Source: Albula goreensis
Taxonomy: Eukaryota > Chordata > Actinopteri > Albuliformes > Albulidae
NCBI GenBank assembly: GCA_022829145.1
Contig: CM040761.1
Coordinates: 3,722,768 to 3,786,767 of the forward strand
Length of the DNA: 64,000 nt
Reading direction: 5' to 3'
Made by a program: the position numbers and the translations under genes
The notes under the pieces: generated by a model
What the model was told of the DNA's origin: nothing
The model's input: the letters and a program-made list of their open reading frames with translations, nothing else
Databases searched by the model: none
Shown: positions 12,247 to 24,200 of the stretch, piece after piece
How the letters are laid out: every line of letters starts with the position of its first letter
How positions within the stretch are numbered: the first letter of the stretch is position 1

Positions 12247-15200
12247 TCAGAACAGGCCATTCGGCTCAACTGAGATCGCCATTTCATCAATAGAATATCC
12301 AAGATTTCATCAAGTCCATCCTTGAACACAGGAAGGGTCGCCGTGTCAACTGCATGACCTGGCAACCTATTCCATGTATTGATGGCTCTTAAAAAAAAAC
12401 ACTTCCTTATGTCAGTGCAGAACTTACTCTTAACTATTTTACATGTATGTCCCCAAAGAAAAAAGAATAGTTAGGCTCTGAGAAAAAAACAGCATTATTC
12501 AAGTGCCATAAGATATGTACAACATGAACAAGGGACATTCATTCTTAAAGACTTTTTGGACATCTACTTAACTGATCCTGTTTCTTACTTGCCTAACCAT
12601 GTCATATTACCACCAGGAGAACAGGGCAATATGTTTTATTGTACTTCTAGCACACACAATGCTAAATAATAAGCATCGTTAATGCTGCACTAATAATTCT
12701 CAAAAAAATTTAGTATACGCATGCAGCTCCTCACCCTATTTTGTTTGGAAATGCTCCGCATTGGTTTGGATGTACTAGGCAGATCTTGTACTAAACAGAT
12801 GTTCAGCCGTAACAACCTCCTGCATCTAACAATGATAATTTATCCAGCTACTTATGATAAAATATTGAATTGCTGAAGGGCTATTTTAAAGAAACTCTCT
12901 TCTGTCTCAGAAACCTCCTCCTCGCTTCTCTGTTCTACGCTACACGCACTGCCCTGCTGCATGTTGTATTTGTGGAGAAGGTGGGCAGTATGACTCACAG
13001 ACTAGATACAAACATGGCAGAGAGGTTAATTGAACAGTTGGTGAAGGCCAACCTCAATCTGCAGCAAGCATATACAGAGCCAATGGTTGAGCAGCGGAAG
13101 CAAACCATTTTGATTCAGGTGGAGGTTCAAAAGCTCATTCGATCTCAGAGTGAAAGAGTTGAAGTAGGTGCACCATGAAGCCCCAGCCAGGGTCCAAGAA
13201 GAATGACAAAATGATGTGGGAACTTTTCGCACAACTTTCACACATGAGCACAGAAGGAAAATGGCCAGTGGGCAGGTGGCTCAGCATTATCTGTGCATTT
13301 TTTGCTGTACAATCTTAAAGGGCCAAGAGGGTCTTATCTGTACACAAGCCCTAGGAGAGGGACCACTCTATGGGTTTACTCAGTGTAGTGTTAAGGCACA
13401 GCCAAGTAAAAGTAATCCAACCACATGACGAAACATCTCATTCAAGAAAAAGACACTGGTTCAGCTGCAAACAAGCCAGACTGCCTAAAACTATCTCAAA
13501 TGATAACTGTCATTTTAGCAATATACATATAACCTTCCAAAATAATTATTCTGTCCTCTGTAAAGTATTGTAAATAAATTATTTATACTACACAATCAAT
13601 TAAAAAGGTCCTAAACAGAAAAGAGAAAACACTTAGAACCCAGATATGCTAATTATGAGTTGTAATTAACCACCATCCCCACTAGCAATAGCATCAGTCA
13701 GTAGCCTGTGAAAGAAAGGTGAGGAGAATTCGATCAGTGAATAAGTGGATTCTGACCATCTATCTCAACTTTACCTAAAGCATTAGCAACAATTCATAAT
13801 TATCCCACCTTTATAAAGAGTTTATAGGATATGTAATAACTACAAAAGAGCTTACAAACCATTTACTACTCCTTATAACATGTTTACAGACATTTAGTAG
13901 GACAACTGCAAGCTGTTGTGGCCACAATTATAAACAGATCCTCAGTGATTATTTTATTTCTAAGAGAATTCTTAAGGGTCTTGGCGATACTGTGTGCATT
14001 GTTTGTAAATGATTAATAACTGGCTATTCATGTGCTCTAGATTACTATTACTATATTATTAAAAACTTGTATAACAACTTCACAGATGACTGACCACTTA
14101 TATATGTGAGTCTTATATAATTTTATACTTTATGATTTAGATAATGTGCTATTTCATATTGATGCTTTTGTAGATTCAAGTACTATTACTTACAACTAGT
14201 ATGTCTCTTATTGATTAAATGATACATGTATTATTACTTTTTACAAATGACATGAAGTTATTGCCTCACAATAAAAAAGGAGCTAACTACAAATGTGAGC
14301 GCTAAAGCAAGCAGTTAGTATGGAATAATGTCTGATAAAGAAATCAATGAAGCCACTTAATTCTGGAACTTTCTGACCTCCATACCTTCAAGCGTTAGTC
14401 TCGTAAGCTTTCTGGTAGATATTTAGCTTTTCTGACAGCTGCGGCTTGAAAACTTGTTAAAAATAAATACTTTATGTACATAAATAATGGTGTTTCAGAG
14501 TCTTCTGAAGTTAAAAAGGGGTCACAGAGCCAATGATGCCTGGCAGGACTTCAAAAGCGGCGAGCACGCTTCTGACAGCTGATGCATGTCTCAGGCAAGT
14601 GACACGGCAGCTATAGAAGGAGCCGGAATGACAGAGAGCTGCTGGAACTCCAACAGAAACTTGCGCCTGGGGAATATCAAGTAACCAAATAGGAAACAAT
14701 TTTTTTTCTTTTTTTTTTTTTAGCTGGGCGCTGCTTGATTATGATTTCGAGAAGTCATGCATAAACTTTAATTACTGCTTATGCTGTAGCTGTTTGTGGC
14801 TGTGTACCGAGGCAGCTTGTAAGCCGCACCAGCGGAAAAAGCAACGATAATGCAGGTTCGGATTTTTTTAGCAGAGGCTTTAGTTGCGACGATTATTCCA
14901 CGGACCATAATACAGAGATGGGTGAGTAAGATTCTGTGCCATGGTTCATGTCAACTCCTTCTTCCATGCTATAAAAAAATAGGCGAAGAGAGTTTACTTT
15001 TCTGTCAGCATTAATTTTCCATACCCTGTTGCACTTTTGAAGTGTTTACGGTGCTTCGAATGGGTAAATAAATAAATAAGAACTCAAACAGTAATCACTG
15101 CTTTTTGACTGTACATGCTGAAAAAGCCCTCATCCTCGTTTTGCAGAAAGTTATGCTGTGGAAATTAGCAGATAAAATCTGATAAATGTACACAAAGAAC

Positions 15201-18200
15201 AAACAAAAACAGCACATTTGCCGAGGTAGTTTGTATTATCGACCTTGGCCAAGTGGAGAGTAGTCGACCACCACCATTTCCTCGTGACATGGGTAAAAAT
15301 TAACATTCTGTGTCATACGTCAACATCCATGAAAGGCAGGTTAATGCATGTATTGTAAGATCCAAGAGGTGTCTGCAGATATTACAACATGCTTCACAGA
15401 TCTCCTCCTCAGATGCATTTTGTTCCACCTGGATGGAATTCAAGGGACTGAGAGTGACTTTTACTTTGGTTTCGTTCATCATCAAGACCGAGGCCCTTAT
15501 CCGATCGATGTTTACTTATTTACTTCCTGCGAGCAACAATCCCCAAGGCCAAAGATAAAATTAAGACCTCTTTTGCAAAACCCAACTCCAAGTTGATCTG
15601 CCAGTGGTGTGGTTTTTGTTTAAGCTTCAGACAAACATACAGTGGGGTCCAAACGTCTGAGACCACATTGAACTTTTTTTGTAAACCTGGAAATAATCTT
15701 AAAATTTTAGGATTTTAGAACATTTTAAAGCAAAGAAAAGTTATGACATTTAAAATGAAGAAGAAATATTGAAGATTCTGCTCAATGTCTAGGTTAAATT
15801 TAAGCAAATGTGTGACACTGACCCTCCCTGTCAGTCCCTTTGAAGAAAATGTCAGACCCCATCGAACATTTATTGGGGCACTTAAAGGCCAAGAACGTTT
15901 TGTGCACTTAAAGACCATGTGATAACATGGATCATCGAGTTTTACACAATGTTGTTGAGTCCATGCCAGCTCCAGTGCACCCTGTCATTAAAGCAAAAGG
16001 GGGACATACAGAAATCTTAGACATTCTGTAAATTCATGTACATTTTCATGTAAGATTCAACCTTACACTTAAATTAACATAATTTGTAACGAAAAAATGT
16101 ATTAAATTGTAAAATAATGCAAAATAGGAGCTCTTCCACTAGTGGTCTCAGACTTTTGGACCCCACTGTGTGTAACAATGGACATTTATCAGAGTGCAAT
16201 TGGTCAAATAAATATAAATATATATTGTTAAATGAATTAAAAGAGCTTTCTAGCTATTCAGTATTCCATTACTGCTATTCACTGAAGATTAAGTCTGTTA
16301 AATAACGAGACTGGGCAAGTCGAACCACAGCATGCATCTGCGAACCACATGGTATACATTGACCAATGGGCAAGCATAAACAACCCTTGAAACTTTCAAT
16401 CCGCTCGCATCTTCAGTTAACTGTTACGCATTGCTTGCCTTGTTTTTCTGATGTGTCGTAAAAATGGTCAGTTCAAAAATTGAACAAAATGGCTACCTAT
16501 TCCTCAGACGAATCTTTAATGAATATGAGACAGCATTCGTCTCATTATTTAATAGCCACACGTCATATACTGTACATTACATTCCTACCATGGATGCAAT
16601 GTATTGTCAGTATGAATGCAATATAATTCCACAGACATTGCATAACAATACCCTAATTTAAATGTTAAATTAAATTTACAAGGAACACTTGTTTTATGTG
16701 AGTGCAGTACATTAACTGTTAATATAGACTTGTTTTCTGCATGTAAAGTTTCTACTGTTCTACTACTAGTTCAAAACCAAGTAAATATATGTTGACAAGA
16801 CAATTAACTTCAATTCCAGAATCCCTGTGTCTCCAATTCATGAACAGAGGTCATGAATAATTTGTGACACTTCAAGTATGTCTTGAATGTCAATATATTG
16901 CCTATTCATTGTGTTTCAAGTAATCTCATCCTGAAACATCAACAACAATTAACAACAATTTATCTGACTTAAAATATATCCACCATATTCCTGGTCTGAG
17001 GGCGCACGGCTCGTTGTCATGAGTGACCGCATGTTTCACACCCACCGAATCAGACTGCGTTTCAAGGAGAGAACTTGATGAAATAAATGATTAAAAAAAA
17101 AAAAAAAAAAACTGTGCTGACTATTTTTATTATGAAATAAATGATTAAAAATACTGCACTGACTATTTTTATTGAAAAAAAAAAAAACTTCACACTTTGA
17201 TTCAGTTCAGAATGATTTAACACAGAAACTAAAATTACCATTCGGGGGTTTTAGGAGTGACAGAGGCCCACAGCGGCTAGTGTCACAACCCTTTACAAGT
17301 CCAAATGTGAAAGCGACCTTGTATATTACTCTTGAAGGCATGAAAGGTTGAGGAGGGACAACAAGAGCACATTCGAAATGAGTCCTGTTCCCACACAAAG
17401 TTTAATTTCCCAGCTATTTGACAAATTAAATATTTAAAAGCAGGCTTTCTTTGTCAGCACTGCCACCGCTGTATCTAAGAATGCCAAGACTTACCTTGAG
17501 GGCATCGGTTCTAAATTAAAATGTCACATACGCTTGAAATTAAAGACAGGGCGAAAAAGAAAATGAGTCACAAATCAAATAATATCAGTTCTTTTCCTTT
17601 CCTACACATGGCGTCTGATTTGCATCGTAGTTATGGAGCTCTACCCCAGATTGAGAATGTGAGAGATGTTTCAGGTAATTCCAAGTGTGCAGTCAACTTT
17701 TTTTTTTCAGAATTATGCTGGTGCTTTTGTTTTCTCCAGGAAACAATGTGGACCACCCTTGTAGTTCCGCTAACCACTGATCAATGTTCGTGAAGCATAA
17801 ATATGGGTAAACACTATGACACCCCCCCAAAAAAAGTTTCATAAACTGAGTTTACATGCACTTATGCACTACAACATACTTGGGAACATGACCAAGGTTG
17901 AAATGAACCAAAAACAACCGCAATGCCAAACTACACTAACAAGTAACCTTCAAGACGTTGATATGTTTGGATTCGAAGGTCTTAGAAAACCCTAACAAAT
18001 ACAAAAAAAAACCAAAATGCTGAAACTGAATTCCTTTTGTATGAGAGAAAAAAAAGGATCCAATGCCATGCTGAAAAGCTGTCGACCAATTCCTCCCACT
18101 GATCCGCGATCGCACTCATGGACATCCCATAGTAAAAAGCATGCCTTTCAGAAAATGTACTGCTCGCTTTTTCAACGTTTTCCTCCTCCTGCATTTAGCC

Positions 18201-21200
18201 ACCTCATCCACACTCTATCTCCAAGCATATATGGCCTCTGAAATCCCAACGAAACATGAAGAACATGTTTCGGTTCTTTCTACAAGGACATGGAGAAAGC
18301 AATCCGGCATGGTCGAATCAACTTATCGAAACTTGTATTTCGATATTCATTCACGTTTCGATATCCACTCACTTGGCAAAATCTCTGATTATGCTTGTGC
18401 CACCCGTTTCGTAGAGGCCAAATGGCCAAAGCTTTTAACACGTCTTTGATGTAACTAGCACAATACTGAAGCGGATGGATGCAAAGGATTCATATCTACG
18501 AGGCTAGCGCGCTTTTCATATACACCCTCGTTTTTCCCTGAGCTTGCAGTGAGTGGAATGTGGCTGCCGAATGTAGGTTCAATTCTTTGTTTGCAGTTGA
18601 AATGTGTTCTATATTGAAATTGTTCTCTTATGGGCCTGTATCTACTTTGGAGACCTGTGTTTTCCTTTTAGCTGCTAATGTAAAAGCATAGGTTTCTTTC
18701 AATTTTGGTATGTAAGCACCATTAAAAATGTCTGTTGACTGACCTTGGCGGACAGACTTTCAAAGGCAGTGTCTTATTGAGGTCTGCAGATAGTGTACTT
18801 GGAGAGGGTATGAGAGACTTCTCAACGCAATTCAGTTCGTATGTTGTATTTTCCTTTCATTTTCAGGAGTGAAGATGGAGGCTAAGTAAGAAAAGTCCAT
18901 TAAAATACTGTCCATATATGTGTGCGTGATATGTGTGTGTGAATGTGTCTCCCTGTAAATGGATGGCCGCGGATATTTTTGTTTGTATAATTTGATTTTA
19001 TTTAAAAAAAAGCACGTGCCGCACGATTGTTTTCTTGTTGAGGTGTTGCATGAGGTGTTTTGCAATTTACAGATCTGATGCTTTCGCACTGTCTGAGATA
19101 TAAGCATCTGTTAAATGACCAAAATTATCAAAGTTTGTTTGTGTGTGTGTGTGCGTGTTTGTGTGCGTGACTGGACCGGCGATCTCGAAGCCTCACCACA
19201 TGAAGACAACTCGTCAGACCGATCCCCGCAGTCGTCATCCCTATCGCAGTGCCAGCTTTCTGGGATACATCGGCCGTTCTGACAGGAGAACTGGCTAGGC
19301 TGGCACGTCTGAGCTGAAATAGAACCACAGCATCTCAAATAAGAAATCCACTGGCACCACACTGCAGCTCCGCATATAGCTAAACCGTTCTGGCCAATCG
19401 CTAATTGTGTATGACAGCATGACACGCTCACAAAATCGCTTATGTTATTCAATGTGATGTGCGATATATCCTACAAGCATTTGCTGAGAGATCACTTTAT
19501 CAGCCGCAATGACCGATCTGGTCTCCCTTCTGCCCCCGGACCAGCCTGAATTTGCTGGATATCAACAAGTTGTTGAGTGCCACACGATGATCTGGTGACT
19601 GGGCAGGGCACTGCACTCAGGTTACAAGAACCGTTCTTGGGCAATACAAGCTTTGTGGAATGAAGCGTACTGGACAAGCCGTGATACTGTTGCGTGTGAA
19701 AAGTCCAGCAAGGTTGCTGTCCTTGATAATACTGTATGATGGTGTATCTGGTGCCTACCACCCACATCACGAACATAGACACTTAAATCCTTTTACCAAA
19801 ACATTGTACAATCACATAGGAAACATACATAACATTCGAGGTAGACAAAATGGAAACACAATTGGACGAAAAAGGACACTTGTATTTTGAATTAATGACA
19901 TCATAATTTTAAAAAGGAGTCTTTTGTCTTTTGAGACGTGTTGCATATTAATATCAATACTCATCACCAATATGTTTCTGCTTAAAAAAGCTTTACTACT
20001 TCAGTGTGAGAGCCTCAACAGCACCTTGAGAGACCCAACAAAATTTATAAGCGGTAAAATATTGGGTGACCAATGTGCGTCATTGCGTCAACAGGTTCAA
20101 TGTGTCATAGTGAACAGTGTCAAATAATGATGCTATATGCTACATAAGCAAAAACCGCATCACGAGCAGAGCTCACACATCAAAGCTCATTAGAAGGGAT
20201 AAATGGAGGCTCACCAAGCTAAAAATAACAAAATGTAGATGTGGATAGATTTATGTTGGGAGAATGAAAAGAAGCCTTTGACCCACATTGTCTTTTCGCA
20301 TCTGTTAAACATGGGGGTGGATCTATTTTATAATGGGCAGCCATCTTGTGGGAGTCAATGGCTCTGATTGTTATGGTAGACTGGTAAAATTACTGACAAG
20401 GAATATAGTAATTTTAGGCAGCCTGGTTCATCCCATGGTGCAAACACCATTTCCTGAAGGTGTTCACTTATTCCAAGATGGCTATGCCTACATACACACT
20501 GTTAAACAGATTCAGGAATGGTTTCAAGAAGCCAAACATGGCCTCTCCAATCGCACAATCTAAATGTCCTTGTAGATCAATACCTTTCCACCACCTCCAG
20601 CTCTCAAAATGCTGGACTTTTCAGCACAAAACATTAAAGAATTGTCCAATATCCCATGACAAAAAGTTAAAAACTTAAATATATAGCATTTCAGTAAGAA
20701 CTGAAGCTATTCAGATGGCAGTATGTGGCCCAACATATTATTAGTTAATAGATTCATGGGGTATTTTATGTTGTGTATTCTGGTGTGAATGCACTGTATG
20801 TACATGTTTATGCATGTGTATATATATGTGCATATAAATGATATCTCAGTTTATGGCTGGTCAGTGGTCACATCTGGATTATATTTCAGAATAATGTATC
20901 TGTAATGCACACAGTTTTGGCTCAGTTCCCCTCTGGTGTCAGTTCAATAACACAGCCAAAAGCAGAAAGTTCTGGAAAGTTCTGGAAGGAAACCTTGGGT
21001 GTACGGAGACCCATGCCAGTTTCCTTCCTCCTTGTGTAAATCCAGCTTTGATCACTGGACGATACCTACAGCCTCGTTTGACATCAACGCAGAAATGTTT
21101 TAGGAGCGGACCATACCTACATAGTTCACTACAACACTGATTGAAAAAAATGTCAATTTTTTTTTGTATTGTATGCTTCTGCTGGACCACTGTGCAAAAA

Positions 21201-24200
21201 CAGTCAATCGTCTTGTTTCTTCAATTCCAACCAGTGACATGAGAAAAACCAGAAACAAAGTACCTTATAATCTAACCATCTATCATATATCATCTCCATT
21301 GAAATTCATAAATAGTGCACTAAAAATAATGGTAAGTTGTATACTTGGATACCAAGATTTCTTGTTGTACAAGTAACTGACTATTGTACCATAGTCCACA
21401 TGCTGAAATCCTTCGGCTCGAATTTTCGGGTTTTTCCCCCGTCGCTGTATATAATTACATCAATGAAACTCAAATGAGATAAATGATGCGATCCTCATAA
21501 CTCTTACTGCTGAACATAGAACATTATACATTAATAAAACAAATCATAGAGGATCTAGTATGAAAGCACCAACTTCCTCGGGGAAATTCATCAGAGTCAT
21601 TTTATGTATTCAGAGACAAAAAAAACGGAATTGCACTTTAATGAAAAATGGCTGTACATATACATAGAAAACATAATGATCTCAGTAGTCAGCGATTGTC
21701 TTACAGCAAAGAAAATGCACTAAAAAGCTATACATCACTTACAAAACTATATCCATCTGGTCGCTAAAGCAGTTTTTTCTTTCACTTTTTTTTTTCCCAA
21801 AGGCAGTTATTGGCAATATTTAAACTGTAACGACATAGTTAATAGGCCTCAAGTCTATAACCAAACACCCAGCAACCTCTTTAAATATGTATATCAAAGT
21901 GATAACTCGTCACGGTGTAGGCGAGGTATGCGATACCAGCACGTCTCCAGGGACTATAGAGTTATGCCCTACATTTGTATACCTATTTCCCATGGTAGCA
22001 CTGAGGCCATTGGGAATGCTGGGAGCAGTTTTTTTCACACCAGGGGGAAATTATAGAGCACTGCTGTGCTGGAACTGTCCTGATGCTGACACCCTATTCT
22101 CAGATGGCATCGGCTCTGAAAATAAACAGCCCGCTGCTAACGTGACACCGCAAAACCGCTAAACATTTTTCAAGATGGGAGCTGATGGGTTTGCTTTTCT
22201 CCAGAGAGAGAAATCGGAGGACGGTTTGTGTTCCGATGCTGGGTGTGCCTACCTGAGCAGGTGATGTTGGACTCGTCTTCGTTGTTCCCGCAGTCGTTGG
22301 TTCCGTCGCACAGCCACCTCTTGGGGATGCAGCGGTTGTTCTGGCACTTGAATTGATCGGTGGGGCAACTGCGGTTATCTGCAGCCAACCAATCAATTAT
22401 GCAATCAATCAATCAATCAATCAATCAGTCAGTCAGTCAGTTGGTCAATCAATCAATCAATCAAAATTCTATTCTCAGTAAAGAGCACTCAATCAACCTG
22501 GCTAGTACTCTAAACACAGTGCTGAAGACGAGAATAAATTGTCTTATTTACTTACATTTCAAGGTATGCAAGTCATGCTCAAAACACACCAACAATGAAC
22601 AGGTTCCTCATTTTGAGCATTACTTACATGCTCTACTTGATAGCTACTTGCACCCTTTGCTGATGCTTTGAACACAGGTTTATAGTTTGTTGTCCATTTG
22701 TTGTACTTGAGTTTCGCACTCATTCAGTGCTAATCATACACCCTTAAACTGAAAGGATTCCACCGCTCATTACCTCTTTTCAATATGGATGATATGATAC
22801 ACTTTGACAATGTTGATTTGTTTGGGTGGCTTGTTGCGAGTGGAATCTAGCTTGATGCTCCTCTAAATATTTGCTCCTACCTTTGTCTTGCAGTGTTTTG
22901 TCGTTTTTATCCCCGACTGTTTTCACATTAGAACACTACCCACTTGTCGATTGTGTTTTACAGCCTGTAATTTAGTCTAAATGCACATTGTGTTTGGTAG
23001 AAGGTAGTTGGCTGTAATTTAGCAAGCAGTAAACATGTAAAGACACAAATCATATTGCGCTTTGAAAAATCCCAGATATTGCCACATTAACATAATGGAT
23101 AAAACTAAAGCGCTCGGCCAGTGGAAGAGTACTGTATTTAACAGCTTTTAGATAAATACTCTGAAATATGATTATGTACGACATATGATACTGTTCAGTT
23201 GCTTTTATGATTTCCACATTTCAAATATCGACCCTTTTTACACCCACATGCATAGACTTGCACGTGCGCGCGCGCACACACTCACAGACACACACACACA
23301 CACATATATATATATTCATATTGCAATAACTAAGATTGAAATGCACAAGCATTAAGACAACTGCTAAATAGGGAAATTACAGATCAGCCTTAACAGTTGT
23401 GTGGATAATTACATTTAAGTTTTTATACTTAAAATACTTCTTTACAAGAACCTAGCAATCTCTTCACATTACACTTTGAAACAATGAAAATTGCTGTATT
23501 TATTTCTTACTTCAGCCAGGAAAACAAAGTTTTGCGTGTACTATTTTTTGTGTGTATATGTGAAGCAGAGAAAAGAGGCCCCTTACGGCACAGGTGTGGG
23601 TCTTCATCACTTCCGTCCAGACAGTCATCATCACCATCACATTTCCAGGAGAGCTGGACACAGCGATGATTCTGGCACTGAAACTCCTCGCTCTTACAGC
23701 GCTGTGGTACCGCCTCCCCGGAAGTTACTAGATAATGGATAAAATACCATGACACAGGCAGCCTGTTACAAGTTTCAAATGTCCAGTGGTGAACCTCGGG
23801 TATGTGTGTTTTTAGCTGCAACCAGCAGCTCTGTAGGTTTCTCGGTCAGTTGGTCCACAAAAATTTCCCTGCCCTTTGGCCACCAGAGTTTGTGCCCTCG
23901 GTGGCTGAAATTTGTCATGGTCAGGTGTGTGTGTGTGTGTGTGTGTGTGTGTATTGCTATTCATGCCAATTGGCTAAAAGGGGGCGTGGCGTGGTAGTGG
24001 GAGTGGCCTGGTCGCAGCTATTGCAAATTCACGCTCGTTGCGTTAGACATCGATAGATACACATCCAGACCTGAGTAATTATATTTGATCTCAACCTCCA
24101 ACAGGCATGCTGATTCGAACCCTGAGCTGCTAAGAACAGCACTGCTTTAACGAGAGGGGCCTACCAGAGCAGGTGACGTTGTTCCTCTCCAGGTGTTGGT

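Larger units (their letters stand above)
10706..19196 (-). other. lrp1b intron, 8.5 kb
   Basis: Long AT-rich intron. It holds a Tigger-like MITE (11,033-11,330), a (GT)32 microsatellite (12,171-12,234) joined to a LINE-like tail (12,240-12,540), a gag-like retroelement fossil (about 12,930-13,300), a Tc1 deletion derivative (15,640-16,168), a tandem duplication (17,078-17,186) and a short GT-rich run near the donor (19,132-19,169). Other stretches show nothing I can name. Confidence 0.8.
22379..23586 (-). other. lrp1b intron, 1.2 kb
   Basis: It has a (TCAA/TCAG)n repeat at its 3' end and a CG/CA/TA microsatellite at about 23,263-23,318. Otherwise it is AT-rich with nothing recognised. Confidence 0.85.
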
